From Hyalangium gracile (GTDB lineage Bacteria > Myxococcota > Myxococcia > Myxococcales > Myxococcaceae): a stretch of 64,000 nucleotides of DNA. The translations under genes and the position numbers were made by a program. Location: NCBI RefSeq assembly GCF_020103725.1, contig NZ_JAHXBG010000002.1, positions 620,001 to 684,000 on the forward strand, read 5' to 3'. The notes under the pieces were generated by a model that searched no databases, was not told the origin of the DNA, and saw only the letters and a list, made by a program, of their open reading frames with translations. Below, piece after piece: positions 8,757-17,294 of this stretch (position 1 is the stretch's first letter; every line of letters starts with the position of its first letter).

Positions 8757-9962
8757 TCAGAGCGGCTGACGGCCCTCGTCGCAGCGCTTCTTGCAGAGCG
8801 CCGCAGGCAGGCACGTCCCCGTACAGGGGCACATCACCTGCCCCAGGCCACACTCCGAGGAAGGGCTCGTGCGGAGACACCTCCCGTTGCGGCAGTCGAA
8901 GCCCGCACCACACGAGGTGCCGCAGCGGCCGCAGTTCGCATCGCTGGTCTGGAGGTTGACGCAGGCGCCGCCACACAGCGTCAGCCCCTGGGGGCACTGG
9001 CACGTGCCTGCCTGGCAGAGCTGGCCCGCTCCGCAGCGCCTGCCGCAGCTGCCGCAGTTCTGCTCGTCCGCCCGGGTGTCGACGCACTGACTGCCGCAGA
9101 CCGTCAACGTGCCCGGGCACTGGCAGCGGCCGTTGCGGCAGACCCGGTCCGGACCACACGCCTCTCCACACCTCCCGCAGTTCCGGCTGTCCGTCTCCGT
9201 GTCGACGCACTGGCCCCCGCACAGCGTCCCTCCCCCAGGGCAGCTGGTGCGCACGCACTGCCCCGCGCGACAGTCGAACTCCGCGCCGCAGGCGTTCCCA
9301 CAGCGGCCGCAGTTCTCGTCGCTGCTCTCGAGGCTGACACAGGCACCGCCGCAGAGCGCCAGGCCCTGCGTGCACTGGCAGATGCCCGCCTGGCAGCGCT
9401 GATCCGGACCACAGGTGCCGCCGCAGCGGCCACAGTTCTGGCCATCGACCTGGAGATCCACGCACTCGCCCGCGCACGAGCTCTGCCCCACCGGACACCC
9501 TGCGGGCGGAGGCTCGCCGTCACGCAGGGCGAGGAACGCCGCCACGCCGCCAGCGACCACCACGCCGACTCCCACCGCGACGAGCCACCACGGAGAGCCC
9601 CTGGCAGGCGCCGCGACAGGTGCACTCACCGACACGGAGACCGCAGGACCTTCCGCGAAGCGCTCGTCCGGCACGTCGTTGTCGGCCACCACCAGGCTGA
9701 AGGTGCGTGGGCCCGGCGCCGTCCCCGCCGGCACCTGGATCTCCACCGTGAACACCTCCGTGCTCCCGGGCGGCATGTCGCGCAGCACGGAGCCCCGCAG
9801 GCTCAGCCACTCGCCCGGCAGAGCGGACGAAGGCACGAGGCTCGCCTTCGCCCGCAGGAGACCGTCCGTCACGTTGGAGACCGTGAAGGACACTTCGCCT
9901 CGCCCGCTCGGCTCCAGGGTGATCGTGGCAGCGGGAGTGGTGATGGCGAACACTCGCGGCAT
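8757..9962 (-). CDS. Membrane protein with Cys-rich repeats
   Basis: A 401-residue protein in three parts. Residues 1 to about 115 form an Ig-like/COG1470-type beta domain (cytosolic by topology). A single membrane helix follows at about 125-150. The outer part has five tandem repeats of about 40 residues with the pattern CGGxCVxxxxDxxNCGRCGxxCG, and a shorter sixth Cys-rich tail. Such repeats recur in myxobacterial surface proteins and are probably disulfide-bonded. The ATG at 9962 is clear. It lies between the MscS gene and the winged-helix-like gene. A role in envelope sensing or adhesion is possible but not shown. Confidence 0.7.
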   Translation of the reverse strand: MPRVFAITTPAATITLEPSGRGEVSFTVSNVTDGLLRAKASLVPSSALPGEWLSLRGSVLRDMPPGSTEVFTVEIQVPAGTAPGPRTFSLVVADNDVPDERFAEGPAVSVSVSAPVAAPARGSPWWLVAVGVGVVVAGGVAAFLALRDGEPPPAGCPVGQSSCAGECVDLQVDGQNCGRCGGTCGPDQRCQAGICQCTQGLALCGGACVSLESSDENCGRCGNACGAEFDCRAGQCVRTSCPGGGTLCGGQCVDTETDSRNCGRCGEACGPDRVCRNGRCQCPGTLTVCGSQCVDTRADEQNCGSCGRRCGAGQLCQAGTCQCPQGLTLCGGACVNLQTSDANCGRCGTSCGAGFDCRNGRCLRTSPSSECGLGQVMCPCTGTCLPAALCKKRCDEGRQPL

Positions 9963-10179
9963 GGCCGGCGCTCCTCCTGGCTGAACCGAACCAGCAAGTT
10001 AGGGAGCGCCACTCAGAGTAGAAGCTGGCCCCTGGCGCGCCGTGGACTGTCGGAACCGCCCCTGCCCCAGAGGGCAGGCGCTCCGGTGCCGCCGTCCAGG
10101 AGCGCCGCTCCCCCGGGAGGCCTCCTGCCAAGCGAGTCCGGGCCGCGATGTCGCGTGAAGAACTCTGAGCGGAAATTAG

Positions 10180-10191
10180 TTTGCACTCAAA
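10180..10191. promoter_or_regulatory. Operator-like half-palindrome before the winged-helix gene
   Basis: TTTGCACTCAAA differs at two positions from the palindrome at 8702-8713 and lies in the AT-rich stretch 10170-10210. It overlaps a possible -35 (TTGCAC at 10181) with TAAATA at 10202 as a possible -10. If these are real, transcription would start almost at the GTG at 10217, giving a nearly leaderless message. Confidence 0.3.
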
Positions 10192-10216
10192 TCATTGAGG
10201 ATAAATAGGTAGGCAC

Positions 10217-10600
10217 GTGACTGACGCCGCTCTTTCCCAGCGGGTTCAGCGCTTCCTCATGTCGCACATCGACTCCATCGAGAAGCTGGAGGTCCTCCTC
10301 CTGCTTCGGAACGTGACGGATCGGGAGTGGACGGCATCGACGGTGGCGCTGGAGCTCCGCATCACAGAAGCCTCCGCCGCCGCCCGGCTGGCGGACCTCA
10401 CGGCGAGCCGTCTGCTCGTCAGCAGCAGCGGCTCGCCCGAGGTGTACCGCTTCAGCCCAGCCTCCGCCGAGGACACGCGCTCGGTCGCGGAGTTGGCCAT
10501 GACCTACTCGGAGCGGCGAGTGAGCGTCATCACCTTCATCTTCTCGAGGCCCCAGGAGCGGGTGAAGGGCTTCGCGGACGCCTTCCTCCTCAAGAAGTGA
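10217..10600 (+). CDS. Small winged-helix-like protein
   Basis: A 127-residue cytoplasmic protein with a helix-rich N-terminus (SIEKLEVLLLLR), then a segment resembling a winged helix (WTASTVALELRITEASAAARLADLTASRLL followed by a beta turn), and a C-terminal helix. This architecture occurs in small uncharacterised proteobacterial regulators. The start is GTG at 10217, with no good ribosome site; an internal ATG at 10259 would remove the first helix. It is divergent from the Cys-rich gene, and the operator-like site in front of it suggests self-control together with the MscS gene. Function unknown. Confidence 0.65.
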   Translation: MTDAALSQRVQRFLMSHIDSIEKLEVLLLLRNVTDREWTASTVALELRITEASAAARLADLTASRLLVSSSGSPEVYRFSPASAEDTRSVAELAMTYSERRVSVITFIFSRPQERVKGFADAFLLKK

Positions 10601-10621
10601 GGCGAGCCCCTGGCCGAGGAG

Positions 10622-13600
10622 TCACCGTGACGGAACGGCCCGGAGATAGGGGAAGGCTGGCGTCGTGAGCCGCAGCCGAGCGCGCTGGACGTTGCCGAAG
10701 TGGGGCGCAATCCCGAGCTCGGCGAAGACCTCGCCCATGACCCGGCTCCGATCGAAGCGCTCATAGAGGGCCTTCACGGAGTCCTCCGGCACGGAGGCCG
10801 GGTGGACGATCGACTTCATCGAGAGCCGGAAGCGCCCGTCCTGCCCCCGGATGTAGCTCTGCTGCATCGTGCTGGCGCGCTCGAAGGTCGTCCGCAGAAA
10901 CTCGTCGTTGAGCTGCTGCTCCGACTTTCGCGGGGTCCGCGCATCCTGGCGGCGCAGGTAGAACCAGAGCATGGGCGACTTCTCGTGCATCAGCAGGTTC
11001 GACACGCGCCACCGGTCCAGGTCCGGCATGGCGTCGTAGACGCGCTGGATGTCCGGGTCGGCGAACGCCATCTCCCAGAAGATGCTCTCGGCGCGGTACT
11101 TCGCATAGAGGCTGATGCAGGGCCGCGCCAGCTCCAGGTTGCACCCGGCCGCCAGCTCGGCCAGCGAGTCCACCGTGTAGCTGTGCTCCACCGGGTTGAT
11201 GAGCAGATCCGCGAAGTCCGACTCCTCCCAGTCCCGGTGGCGGCTGATGAAGCGCGCCATCGTGTTGTCGATGGCGAACCCGGCCGCCAGCCGCTTCGCC
11301 ACCGGATAGTCGTTGGCCGGCAGCCCCTTCGTCATGATGCGGATCGCCTTCTGGAAGGCGCTCGTGATGGTCCGGTGGAACCGGTTGTAGACGAGCAGCT
11401 CCATCAGCCCGTCCCGCTTGAGGGCCCGCGAGAGCCGCCCCAGCGCGTGGGCCGGCTCGTAGGTGTGGTGGATCACCCCCGTGCACACGACGAAGTCGAA
11501 CTGCTCCTCGTACGTCGCGTCGTTGATGCTCTCCAGCCGGAGCTCGAGGTTCTTGACGCCCAGCGCGGCGGCATTGGCCGCGCAGATCTCGATCGACTTC
11601 GTGGACAGATCCGTCCCCAGCACCCGCGCCTTCGGGAAGAGCAGCGCGGTGAGCAGCGCCTGGTTCGTTCCGCAGCCCGCCACCCAGATGGACGCATCCC
11701 GGGGCACGGCCGTGTGGCTGAAGTCCCCCACCTCCTGGCTCACCATGATCCGCTCGAACTCGGGATCCTGGAGCGTGTCGAACTTGGACGAGTTCCACGG
11801 CCAGGGGAACCGGCTGTAGAACGCGCCGACCTTCTCGTCCACGGACGTGATGGACTCCGCCAGGACGAGGTTCTCCTCGTCGCTCTTCTTCGCGGCCGCT
11901 CCGAGCGCGGGCGTCGCGTCACGAGGGAGCTCGGGCTCGGGAATGAAGCGAGGAAGAGGCTCGGCCTCGGTGCTCGCGCCCGTCGCCAGGCGGATCTGCT
12001 CGCTGCCCCGGGTCCGCTCGATGCTTCGAGCCAGCGCCGCGATGGTCCGGTTCTCGAAGATGCTGCGCATGTTCAGGTCCACCCCGAGCGCCTCGCGGAT
12101 CCTCAGGATGATCTGGTTGGCCAGCAGCGAGTGGCCGCCGATCTCGAAGAAGTCGTCGTCGACGCCGATCTCCGCGAGGCCGAGCGATCCGCGCCAGATG
12201 GACGCCAGCTCCGTCTCCGTGGGGGTGCTGGGCGCGGCGGACGCGCTCCGCATGCGGCCCTTCACCTCCTCGAGTCGAGGCAGCGCCTTCGTGTCGATCT
12301 TCCCGTTGGCGGTGAGCGGCAGGCGCGGGAGGTGGACGAAGTACTGGGGGATGATCTCCTGGCTCAGCATCGTCGCCATGAAGGCGCGCAGCACGGACGA
12401 GTCGATCGCATGCTCCGCCGCGTAATAGGCCACGAGCGCGCTGGAGCCAGCATCCGTGCAGAGCAGGACCACGCTGTCATGAACCGCCAGGTGCCGGTTG
12501 AGGAGGCTCTTCAGCCCCTCGAGCTCGACACGGTGGCCGTTGAACTTGATCTGGGTGTCGTTGCGGCCCTCGAACGCCAGGACACTCCCGGGCAGCCAGC
12601 GCGCGAGATCGCCCGTCCGGTACACCACCTCGCCCTTCACGAAGGGGCTGGGAATGAAGCGCTCCTGGGTCATCCCCGGGTCGCCCAGGTAGCCCAGCGC
12701 CAGGCAGTCGCCGCCCAGGTACAGCTCGCCCGTCACCCCCTCCGCCACCGGGGACATGTAGCCATCCAGCACGTAGGCCTGGGCATTCGGCGCCGGCTGG
12801 CCGATGGGGACGAAGTCCTGGACATCCGTGCCCGGATCGAACCGGTGCACGATGCACCCCACCGTCGCCTCGGTGGGGCCGTACTCGTTGAAGATCTCCA
12901 GGTGGGAGCCGAAGCTCTCCATGGCCCGCAGCGCCAGCCGGGTCTCCAGGCTCTCGCCGCCGACGATGAGCCGCCGCACCTTGCTGCCGGGATGCTTGCG
13001 CGTGACGAGCAGCGACAGGTGGCTCGGGGTGAGCTTCACGATGTCGACGCGATTGTCCTCGATGGCGTCCATGAGCGCCGCCCCCGCCGAGGACCCCGGG
13101 TAGACGATGATCCTCCCGCCCGAGATGAGCGGGACGAAGATCGACGTCACGGTCAGATCGAAGGCCAGCGACGAGTACAGCGGGAAGGTGGCGACCTCGG
13201 AGCCCACGTAGAGCTTCCACGCCCACCACACGTAGGTGGTGAGCGCCCGGTGCGGCACGAGGACTCCCTTCGGACTCCCCGTCGTGCCCGACGTATAGAT
13301 GGCGTAGGCGGCATCCTCCGGGGAGAGAGTGGCCTCCGGCTCCCTGCCCTCCTGGGGCGAGGGCTCGACCTCCGTGGGAGAGATGCACCGCACCGGGAGA
13401 TCACGCAGGGGCTCGCCCAGCGATGGCTCCGTGAGGACGATGGAGGCACCGGAGTTCTCGATGACGAACCGCGTGTAGTGGAGCGGTCGCAGCGGCTCCA
13501 GGGGGACGTAGGCCGCGCCAGCCTCGAGGCACCCGAGGAGCGCGACGATGAGATCCAGCGAAGGGTTGAGGAGGATGCCGACCCGGCTTCCTGGCCCCAC

Positions 13601-13810
13601 CCCCTGCCGCCGAAGCAGGGAGGCCAGCTGGCGAGCCCTGACGGACAGCTCCTCATAGGTGAGGCGCTCCTTGCCGGACTCCACCGCGACCGCCTCGGGA
13701 GTCCGCTGCGCTTGCTTCTCGAAGAGCTTATGAACAGGCTCGGACCTCGGGTAGTCGGCGGTCGTGGGGTTCACATCCACGGGGAAGCGCTGGAGCTCTC
13801 TCTCGGTCAT
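10622..13810 (-). CDS. Stand-alone NRPS: adenylation, carrier protein and methyltransferase
   Basis: A 1062-residue single module. Adenylation domain: A3 YTSGTTGSPKG, A4 AFDLTV, A5 NEYGPTE, A7 YRTGDLARW, A8 GRNDTQIKFNGHRVE, A10 NGKID. Carrier domain: GGHSLL, with the phosphopantetheine serine, near residue 570. C-terminal class I SAM methyltransferase with WVAGCGTNQ as motif I. Hand alignment of the ten specificity residues gives D-L-T-K-I-G-E-V-G-K, one change from the published asparagine code. No condensation, thioesterase or reductase domain is present. The ATG at 13810 precedes MTERELQRFP; longer reading lacks domain content. No other biosynthetic gene lies beside it, so it is an isolated enzyme or works in trans. 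Confidence 0.9.
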   Translation of the reverse strand: MTERELQRFPVDVNPTTADYPRSEPVHKLFEKQAQRTPEAVAVESGKERLTYEELSVRARQLASLLRRQGVGPGSRVGILLNPSLDLIVALLGCLEAGAAYVPLEPLRPLHYTRFVIENSGASIVLTEPSLGEPLRDLPVRCISPTEVEPSPQEGREPEATLSPEDAAYAIYTSGTTGSPKGVLVPHRALTTYVWWAWKLYVGSEVATFPLYSSLAFDLTVTSIFVPLISGGRIIVYPGSSAGAALMDAIEDNRVDIVKLTPSHLSLLVTRKHPGSKVRRLIVGGESLETRLALRAMESFGSHLEIFNEYGPTEATVGCIVHRFDPGTDVQDFVPIGQPAPNAQAYVLDGYMSPVAEGVTGELYLGGDCLALGYLGDPGMTQERFIPSPFVKGEVVYRTGDLARWLPGSVLAFEGRNDTQIKFNGHRVELEGLKSLLNRHLAVHDSVVLLCTDAGSSALVAYYAAEHAIDSSVLRAFMATMLSQEIIPQYFVHLPRLPLTANGKIDTKALPRLEEVKGRMRSASAAPSTPTETELASIWRGSLGLAEIGVDDDFFEIGGHSLLANQIILRIREALGVDLNMRSIFENRTIAALARSIERTRGSEQIRLATGASTEAEPLPRFIPEPELPRDATPALGAAAKKSDEENLVLAESITSVDEKVGAFYSRFPWPWNSSKFDTLQDPEFERIMVSQEVGDFSHTAVPRDASIWVAGCGTNQALLTALLFPKARVLGTDLSTKSIEICAANAAALGVKNLELRLESINDATYEEQFDFVVCTGVIHHTYEPAHALGRLSRALKRDGLMELLVYNRFHRTITSAFQKAIRIMTKGLPANDYPVAKRLAAGFAIDNTMARFISRHRDWEESDFADLLINPVEHSYTVDSLAELAAGCNLELARPCISLYAKYRAESIFWEMAFADPDIQRVYDAMPDLDRWRVSNLLMHEKSPMLWFYLRRQDARTPRKSEQQLNDEFLRTTFERASTMQQSYIRGQDGRFRLSMKSIVHPASVPEDSVKALYERFDRSRVMGEVFAELGIAPHFGNVQRARLRLTTPAFPYLRAVPSR

Positions 13811-13970
13811 CCTGATCTCGGCTTCGTGAGTGACGGACGAAAGATTAAAGCCTTGGGCGCCCCTGTCCCATGGAATCGGAGCCTCGTGGAGGAGCGGAGA
13901 TGACACGGGTCGGCTCTCCCCGGAGTTCGTGGAGGCGGAGTACCGCAAGCACTTCGGGTGAGCCGGGCGC

Positions 13971-14768
13971 TCACTCCACCATGGCGCTCACCTCTTCGGT
14001 GAACGCGTGCTCGTCCTCGGCGTGCACCACCAGCGGCGGCAGCACCGTCAGGTCCGCGCGGCCGCCCTTCACCGCGTGCAGCAGCACCAGCTTCGCGGGG
14101 CGATCGGCCCGCGGGTGCACCATGCGCGCCGTCTTCGGCTCCAGCCGATGCTCCCGGAGCACCGCCGCCAGCTCCGCGAACCTCGCCGCCGGGAACACCA
14201 CGCACAGGCCCCCCTTCGGTGCCAGCAGGTACCTGGCCGCGCGAGCCACATCCGGCAGCGCGCACGCCACCTCGTGCCGCGCGATGGCCTTCTCCATCGT
14301 CAGGCTGCTGCGCCCCGTCGCGCACGCCCGATAGGGCGGATTGCACAGCACGTGGCTGAAGCTGCCCGCCGCGAACTGCCGGTCCACCTGGCGCAGGTCC
14401 CCCTGCACCAGCGTCACCTGCTCCTCGCAGCGGTTGAGGTACACGTTGCGCTCGGCCAGCGAGTAGAGCCTCGGCTGGAGCTCCAGCGCGGTGATGTCCT
14501 TGCGCCCCAGCCGCTTCGCCAGCACCAGGGGGATGATGCCGCTGCCGGTGCCCAGGTCCATCAGCCGCCCGCGGTGCGCCCCGCCCTCGTACACCGCGAA
14601 GTGCGCCAGCAGGATGGGATCCAGCGAGAACCGGTAGCCCAGCCGCCGCTGGAGCACCTGCACCTCACCGCCACAGATGGCGTCCAGCGTCTCCCCGGGC
14701 CCCGGGCGCAGCTCCAGCTGCACCTGCCAAGGCCACTCCAGCAGGGGTTTGGAGGACGGGAGCCGCAC
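13971..14768 (-). CDS. trmN6: tRNA1(Val) (adenine37-N6)-methyltransferase-like protein
   Basis: A 265-residue Rossmann methyltransferase. The SAM motif LMDLGTGSGIIPL is near residues 68-80 and the catalytic NPPY motif near residue 140, the signature of N6-adenine methylation. The preceding LGYRFSLDPILLAHF segment is typical of the TrmN6/YfiC family (COG4123), which modifies A37 of tRNA-Val. The family call is firm; the precise tRNA target is inferred. It is transcribed with the DUF1015 gene upstream on the same strand (gap 9 bases). Confidence 0.8.
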   Translation of the reverse strand: MRLPSSKPLLEWPWQVQLELRPGPGETLDAICGGEVQVLQRRLGYRFSLDPILLAHFAVYEGGAHRGRLMDLGTGSGIIPLVLAKRLGRKDITALELQPRLYSLAERNVYLNRCEEQVTLVQGDLRQVDRQFAAGSFSHVLCNPPYRACATGRSSLTMEKAIARHEVACALPDVARAARYLLAPKGGLCVVFPAARFAELAAVLREHRLEPKTARMVHPRADRPAKLVLLHAVKGGRADLTVLPPLVVHAEDEHAFTEEVSAMVE

Positions 14769-14777
14769 CTTGAAAAG

Positions 14778-15917
14778 CTAAGCCTCGGGGTCCAGGAACA
14801 GGAGGCCCGCCGGTGGAAGAGGTTCCACTCTCAGCGTTCGCGAGGGCAGCGTCGCGGCAGCCTCCATCACCGCCCGCACCTCCCAGACCGGCGGAGGGTT
14901 GAGGGCAAAGCCTGCCTGGTAGAGCCCCGACTCGACGCCCTGCACCAGTTCCTCCAGCTCCCGCACCGGGAACACCTGCGGGTGCCCCGCCGCCTCCGGC
15001 TCCTGGATGCCCAGCACCGTGCGCAGCACCAGGGCGTTGAGCAGCGCCAGATCCAGGCTCCGCAGCGTCGGGTTGCGCGGCGCCGCCTTCAGGTGCGCCA
15101 GGTCCAGCCCCTGCCGGAACCGGAGGATCTTCCCCCGCCCCTGCGGCATCACCAGCAGCACCGCGTGGTGCCCCGTGATGAGGGTGGCCAGGCGCTCGCG
15201 GGCGGCCCCCAGCCCCCGGGGCGTCGTCAGCGGCTCGTCGAGGTCATAGACGCGTGCGTAGGCCGTGACGAGCTTGAGGAAGGTGTCCTCCTTGAACGTG
15301 TCCACCCCCTTGAGGGCCCGGTGGATGGGCTCGAGCTGGAGCCCTGGATCGGACAGCGGCACCACCGCCGCCAGCGTCGGGTGCTCCTCGTCCAGCGCCG
15401 CCAGCGGGCGCATGGGCGCCTCGTCCAGCACGCCCTGGATGCGCTTGGAGATCGCCGATGGCTCGATGCGTCGCAGCACCACCCGCGAGCCCCGGAACGC
15501 CCCCTGCCACACCACCCCCGCCCGCTCGGCCGCCTCCGCCAGCAGGCCTCGCAGCACGCCGTGATCGTCCGCGGCCAGGGTGACCGCGGGCTCCGCGCAC
15601 CACGAGCGGGGACGGTAGGGATCGTGCTCGAGCGGCAGCGCGGCGTCAGGCCTCAGCGAGCACAGGAGGAAGCGGACCGGAGGCCCGCTCAGCTTCCCCG
15701 CGGGGCCATGCAGCTCCACGACGTAGAGGGCCGGCCGGGGATCGCGCAGGACGGCTCCGGACGCGCGCCACCGGCCCAGCTCGGCGTCCGGGTTGGGCGC
15801 CTCGAGCAGCGGCCGGACGTGCGAGGGCTGAGGCACGCCTCGGGACGAGGGCCCGTCCGCTTCGAGGTGGGTCCCCAGGGTGGACAAGAGAGCAGGAAAC
15901 GGAAGGACTCGAGCCAT
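14778..15917 (-). CDS. DUF1015 family protein
   Basis: A 379-residue cytoplasmic protein matching the DUF1015 (COG4198) family in length and pattern: FLLCSLRPDAALPLEHD in the N-terminal half, LYVVELHGPAG, a central GHHAVLLVM strand and an acidic C-terminal LEELVQGVESG. The family is widespread next to serine-biosynthesis genes, and a SerA-like gene lies two genes upstream on the same strand here. Biochemical function is unknown. The ATG at 15917 begins MARVLPFPALL. It precedes the TrmN6-like gene by 9 bases. Confidence 0.75.
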   Translation of the reverse strand: MARVLPFPALLSTLGTHLEADGPSSRGVPQPSHVRPLLEAPNPDAELGRWRASGAVLRDPRPALYVVELHGPAGKLSGPPVRFLLCSLRPDAALPLEHDPYRPRSWCAEPAVTLAADDHGVLRGLLAEAAERAGVVWQGAFRGSRVVLRRIEPSAISKRIQGVLDEAPMRPLAALDEEHPTLAAVVPLSDPGLQLEPIHRALKGVDTFKEDTFLKLVTAYARVYDLDEPLTTPRGLGAARERLATLITGHHAVLLVMPQGRGKILRFRQGLDLAHLKAAPRNPTLRSLDLALLNALVLRTVLGIQEPEAAGHPQVFPVRELEELVQGVESGLYQAGFALNPPPVWEVRAVMEAAATLPSRTLRVEPLPPAGLLFLDPEA

Positions 15918-15987
15918 ACGGGAAGAAGGTGGGGTCGCCCTCCCTCCCCTGCCACCACGGCCGCCCGTCCGCTCTCCTGGCGGGCAG

Positions 15988-17208
15988 CTACCAGTAGCCC
16001 TTGTAGGGCTTCTTCTTCGAGCGGTAGCCCACTGTGCCCGAGGGAACGGCCGTGCGATCCACGCTCTCCTCCCACAGCAGGCTCACCGTGGTGATGGCGC
16101 CCGCGGAGGCCAGGAAGGAGAGCACGTAGGGCGTGGGCTGATCGAAGCCTCCGAGCACCAGCCCGGACAGCAGCAGCACGGCGGCCCCGACCCCCCCGCC
16201 GAAGATGTTGGCGCGCAGGACCTGCCCGGAGGTCGGGCTGTAGCGCATGGTGGCGATGGCCAGCGCTCCGGCGCCGATGCCGGGGGCGATCAGCAATGTG
16301 TCCGCCCAGGTCTTCCCCCGGATCTCCGTGCCCGAGAAGTGGATGATGGCCAGCAGCAGCGCGCTGGAGGCCAGTCCCCACGCGGCGCCAGAGGAGATGA
16401 GCAGGCCGTGGTTGAGCGGGAGCTGCCCGGTGCCCACGACGGCGGTGAGCCACGCGCCCAGCTCCGCGCCGACGAACGAGGACCACGCCAGCACGTCCCG
16501 GTCGTCCGCGAGCAGATCCATGAAGCCGCCCAGGAACATGCCTCCCACGACGGAGTTGGCGATGCCGAAGTAGCTCAGCGGCCGATCCACCCAGTTGTTG
16601 AACTGCCACCAGGCGGAGGCGCCGAAGCCCAGGCCCGCGCCGATGAGCGTGCCCGCGAGCATCGCCTCGCGCGAGTCACGGTCGATCTTGAACTCCTGCG
16701 CGAAGCCCTGGGTGAAGAGGCCGCCCATGGCGCCCAGGAGCGTGTGGTGGAGGATGAACGTCAGGCTGCCCGGCCCCGACAGGAAGGGGCCCTGGCGAGG
16801 ACGCCCGTCCAGCATCGCCCCGGTGTCCTCGGGAGGAGGCGGCGGCGTGGGGTTGAAGCCCGGCCGCAGCGGCTCCTGGGGTCGCGTGCGCAGCGACTCC
16901 GGCTCGGGAGGCGCCACCGGGGCATCACTCGTCCGGGCCGGGGGCTGGGTGTCCGGCGTGGCCTGGATCGTCGTGGTCCCCTGCTGGGTGCCCTGGGTAC
17001 CCGAGGTGGACGGGGGCGGTGGCACCGCCTGCTGATCCGCGGGCGTGGGCGCCGGGGCGGGAGGCGCCGTCTGCGCATCCGCGGGAGGCGGGTAGTACGG
17101 GGTGACCGGGGGCGGTGAGGATGGCGGGGGCTGTGCCCGCGAGGATCCCGGCAGGATGACGGCGATGACGGCGACGGCGAGAAAGCTCCAGGTTCTCAGG
17201 TGTGACAC
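15988..17208 (-). CDS. Multi-pass membrane protein with proline-rich N-terminal region
   Basis: A 406-residue protein with a signal peptide (LAVAVIAVILPGSSRAQ), a long Pro/Thr/Gln-rich low-complexity stretch (residues about 30-145), then about eight short glycine-rich hydrophobic segments to the C-terminus, which ends in basic KKKPYKGYW. The start is GTG at 17208 with GAGGAG about seven bases before it; the open frame continues upstream only as a shadow of the dehydrogenase gene. I do not recognise a characterised family. The glycine-rich helices suggest an inner-membrane protein, though a beta-rich outer-membrane one is not excluded. Confidence 0.7.
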   Translation of the reverse strand: MSHLRTWSFLAVAVIAVILPGSSRAQPPPSSPPPVTPYYPPPADAQTAPPAPAPTPADQQAVPPPPSTSGTQGTQQGTTTIQATPDTQPPARTSDAPVAPPEPESLRTRPQEPLRPGFNPTPPPPPEDTGAMLDGRPRQGPFLSGPGSLTFILHHTLLGAMGGLFTQGFAQEFKIDRDSREAMLAGTLIGAGLGFGASAWWQFNNWVDRPLSYFGIANSVVGGMFLGGFMDLLADDRDVLAWSSFVGAELGAWLTAVVGTGQLPLNHGLLISSGAAWGLASSALLLAIIHFSGTEIRGKTWADTLLIAPGIGAGALAIATMRYSPTSGQVLRANIFGGGVGAAVLLLSGLVLGGFDQPTPYVLSFLASAGAITTVSLLWEESVDRTAVPSGTVGYRSKKKPYKGYW

Positions 17209-17294
17209 GCAAGCACTCCTCAAGCTCCGGCCTCGTAGCCGCGTACCAGAGCGCAACCGAGGCGCTCTTGCACCGGTTTTTTGCTTCGGTCGGC

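Noticed and set aside
9000-9500. Regular Cys-coding repeats that at first looked like a CRISPR array
   Set aside because: The repeats are codon-level repeats of an open protein with no fixed spacer length.
10700-13903. A 1067-codon plus-strand frame over the NRPS gene
   Set aside because: It lacks any domain and is rich in Arg, His and Gly as expected from the complement of GC-biased codons.
14007-16094. A long plus-strand frame over the TrmN6-like and DUF1015 genes
   Set aside because: It spans two clear genes on the other strand and has no protein-like sense.
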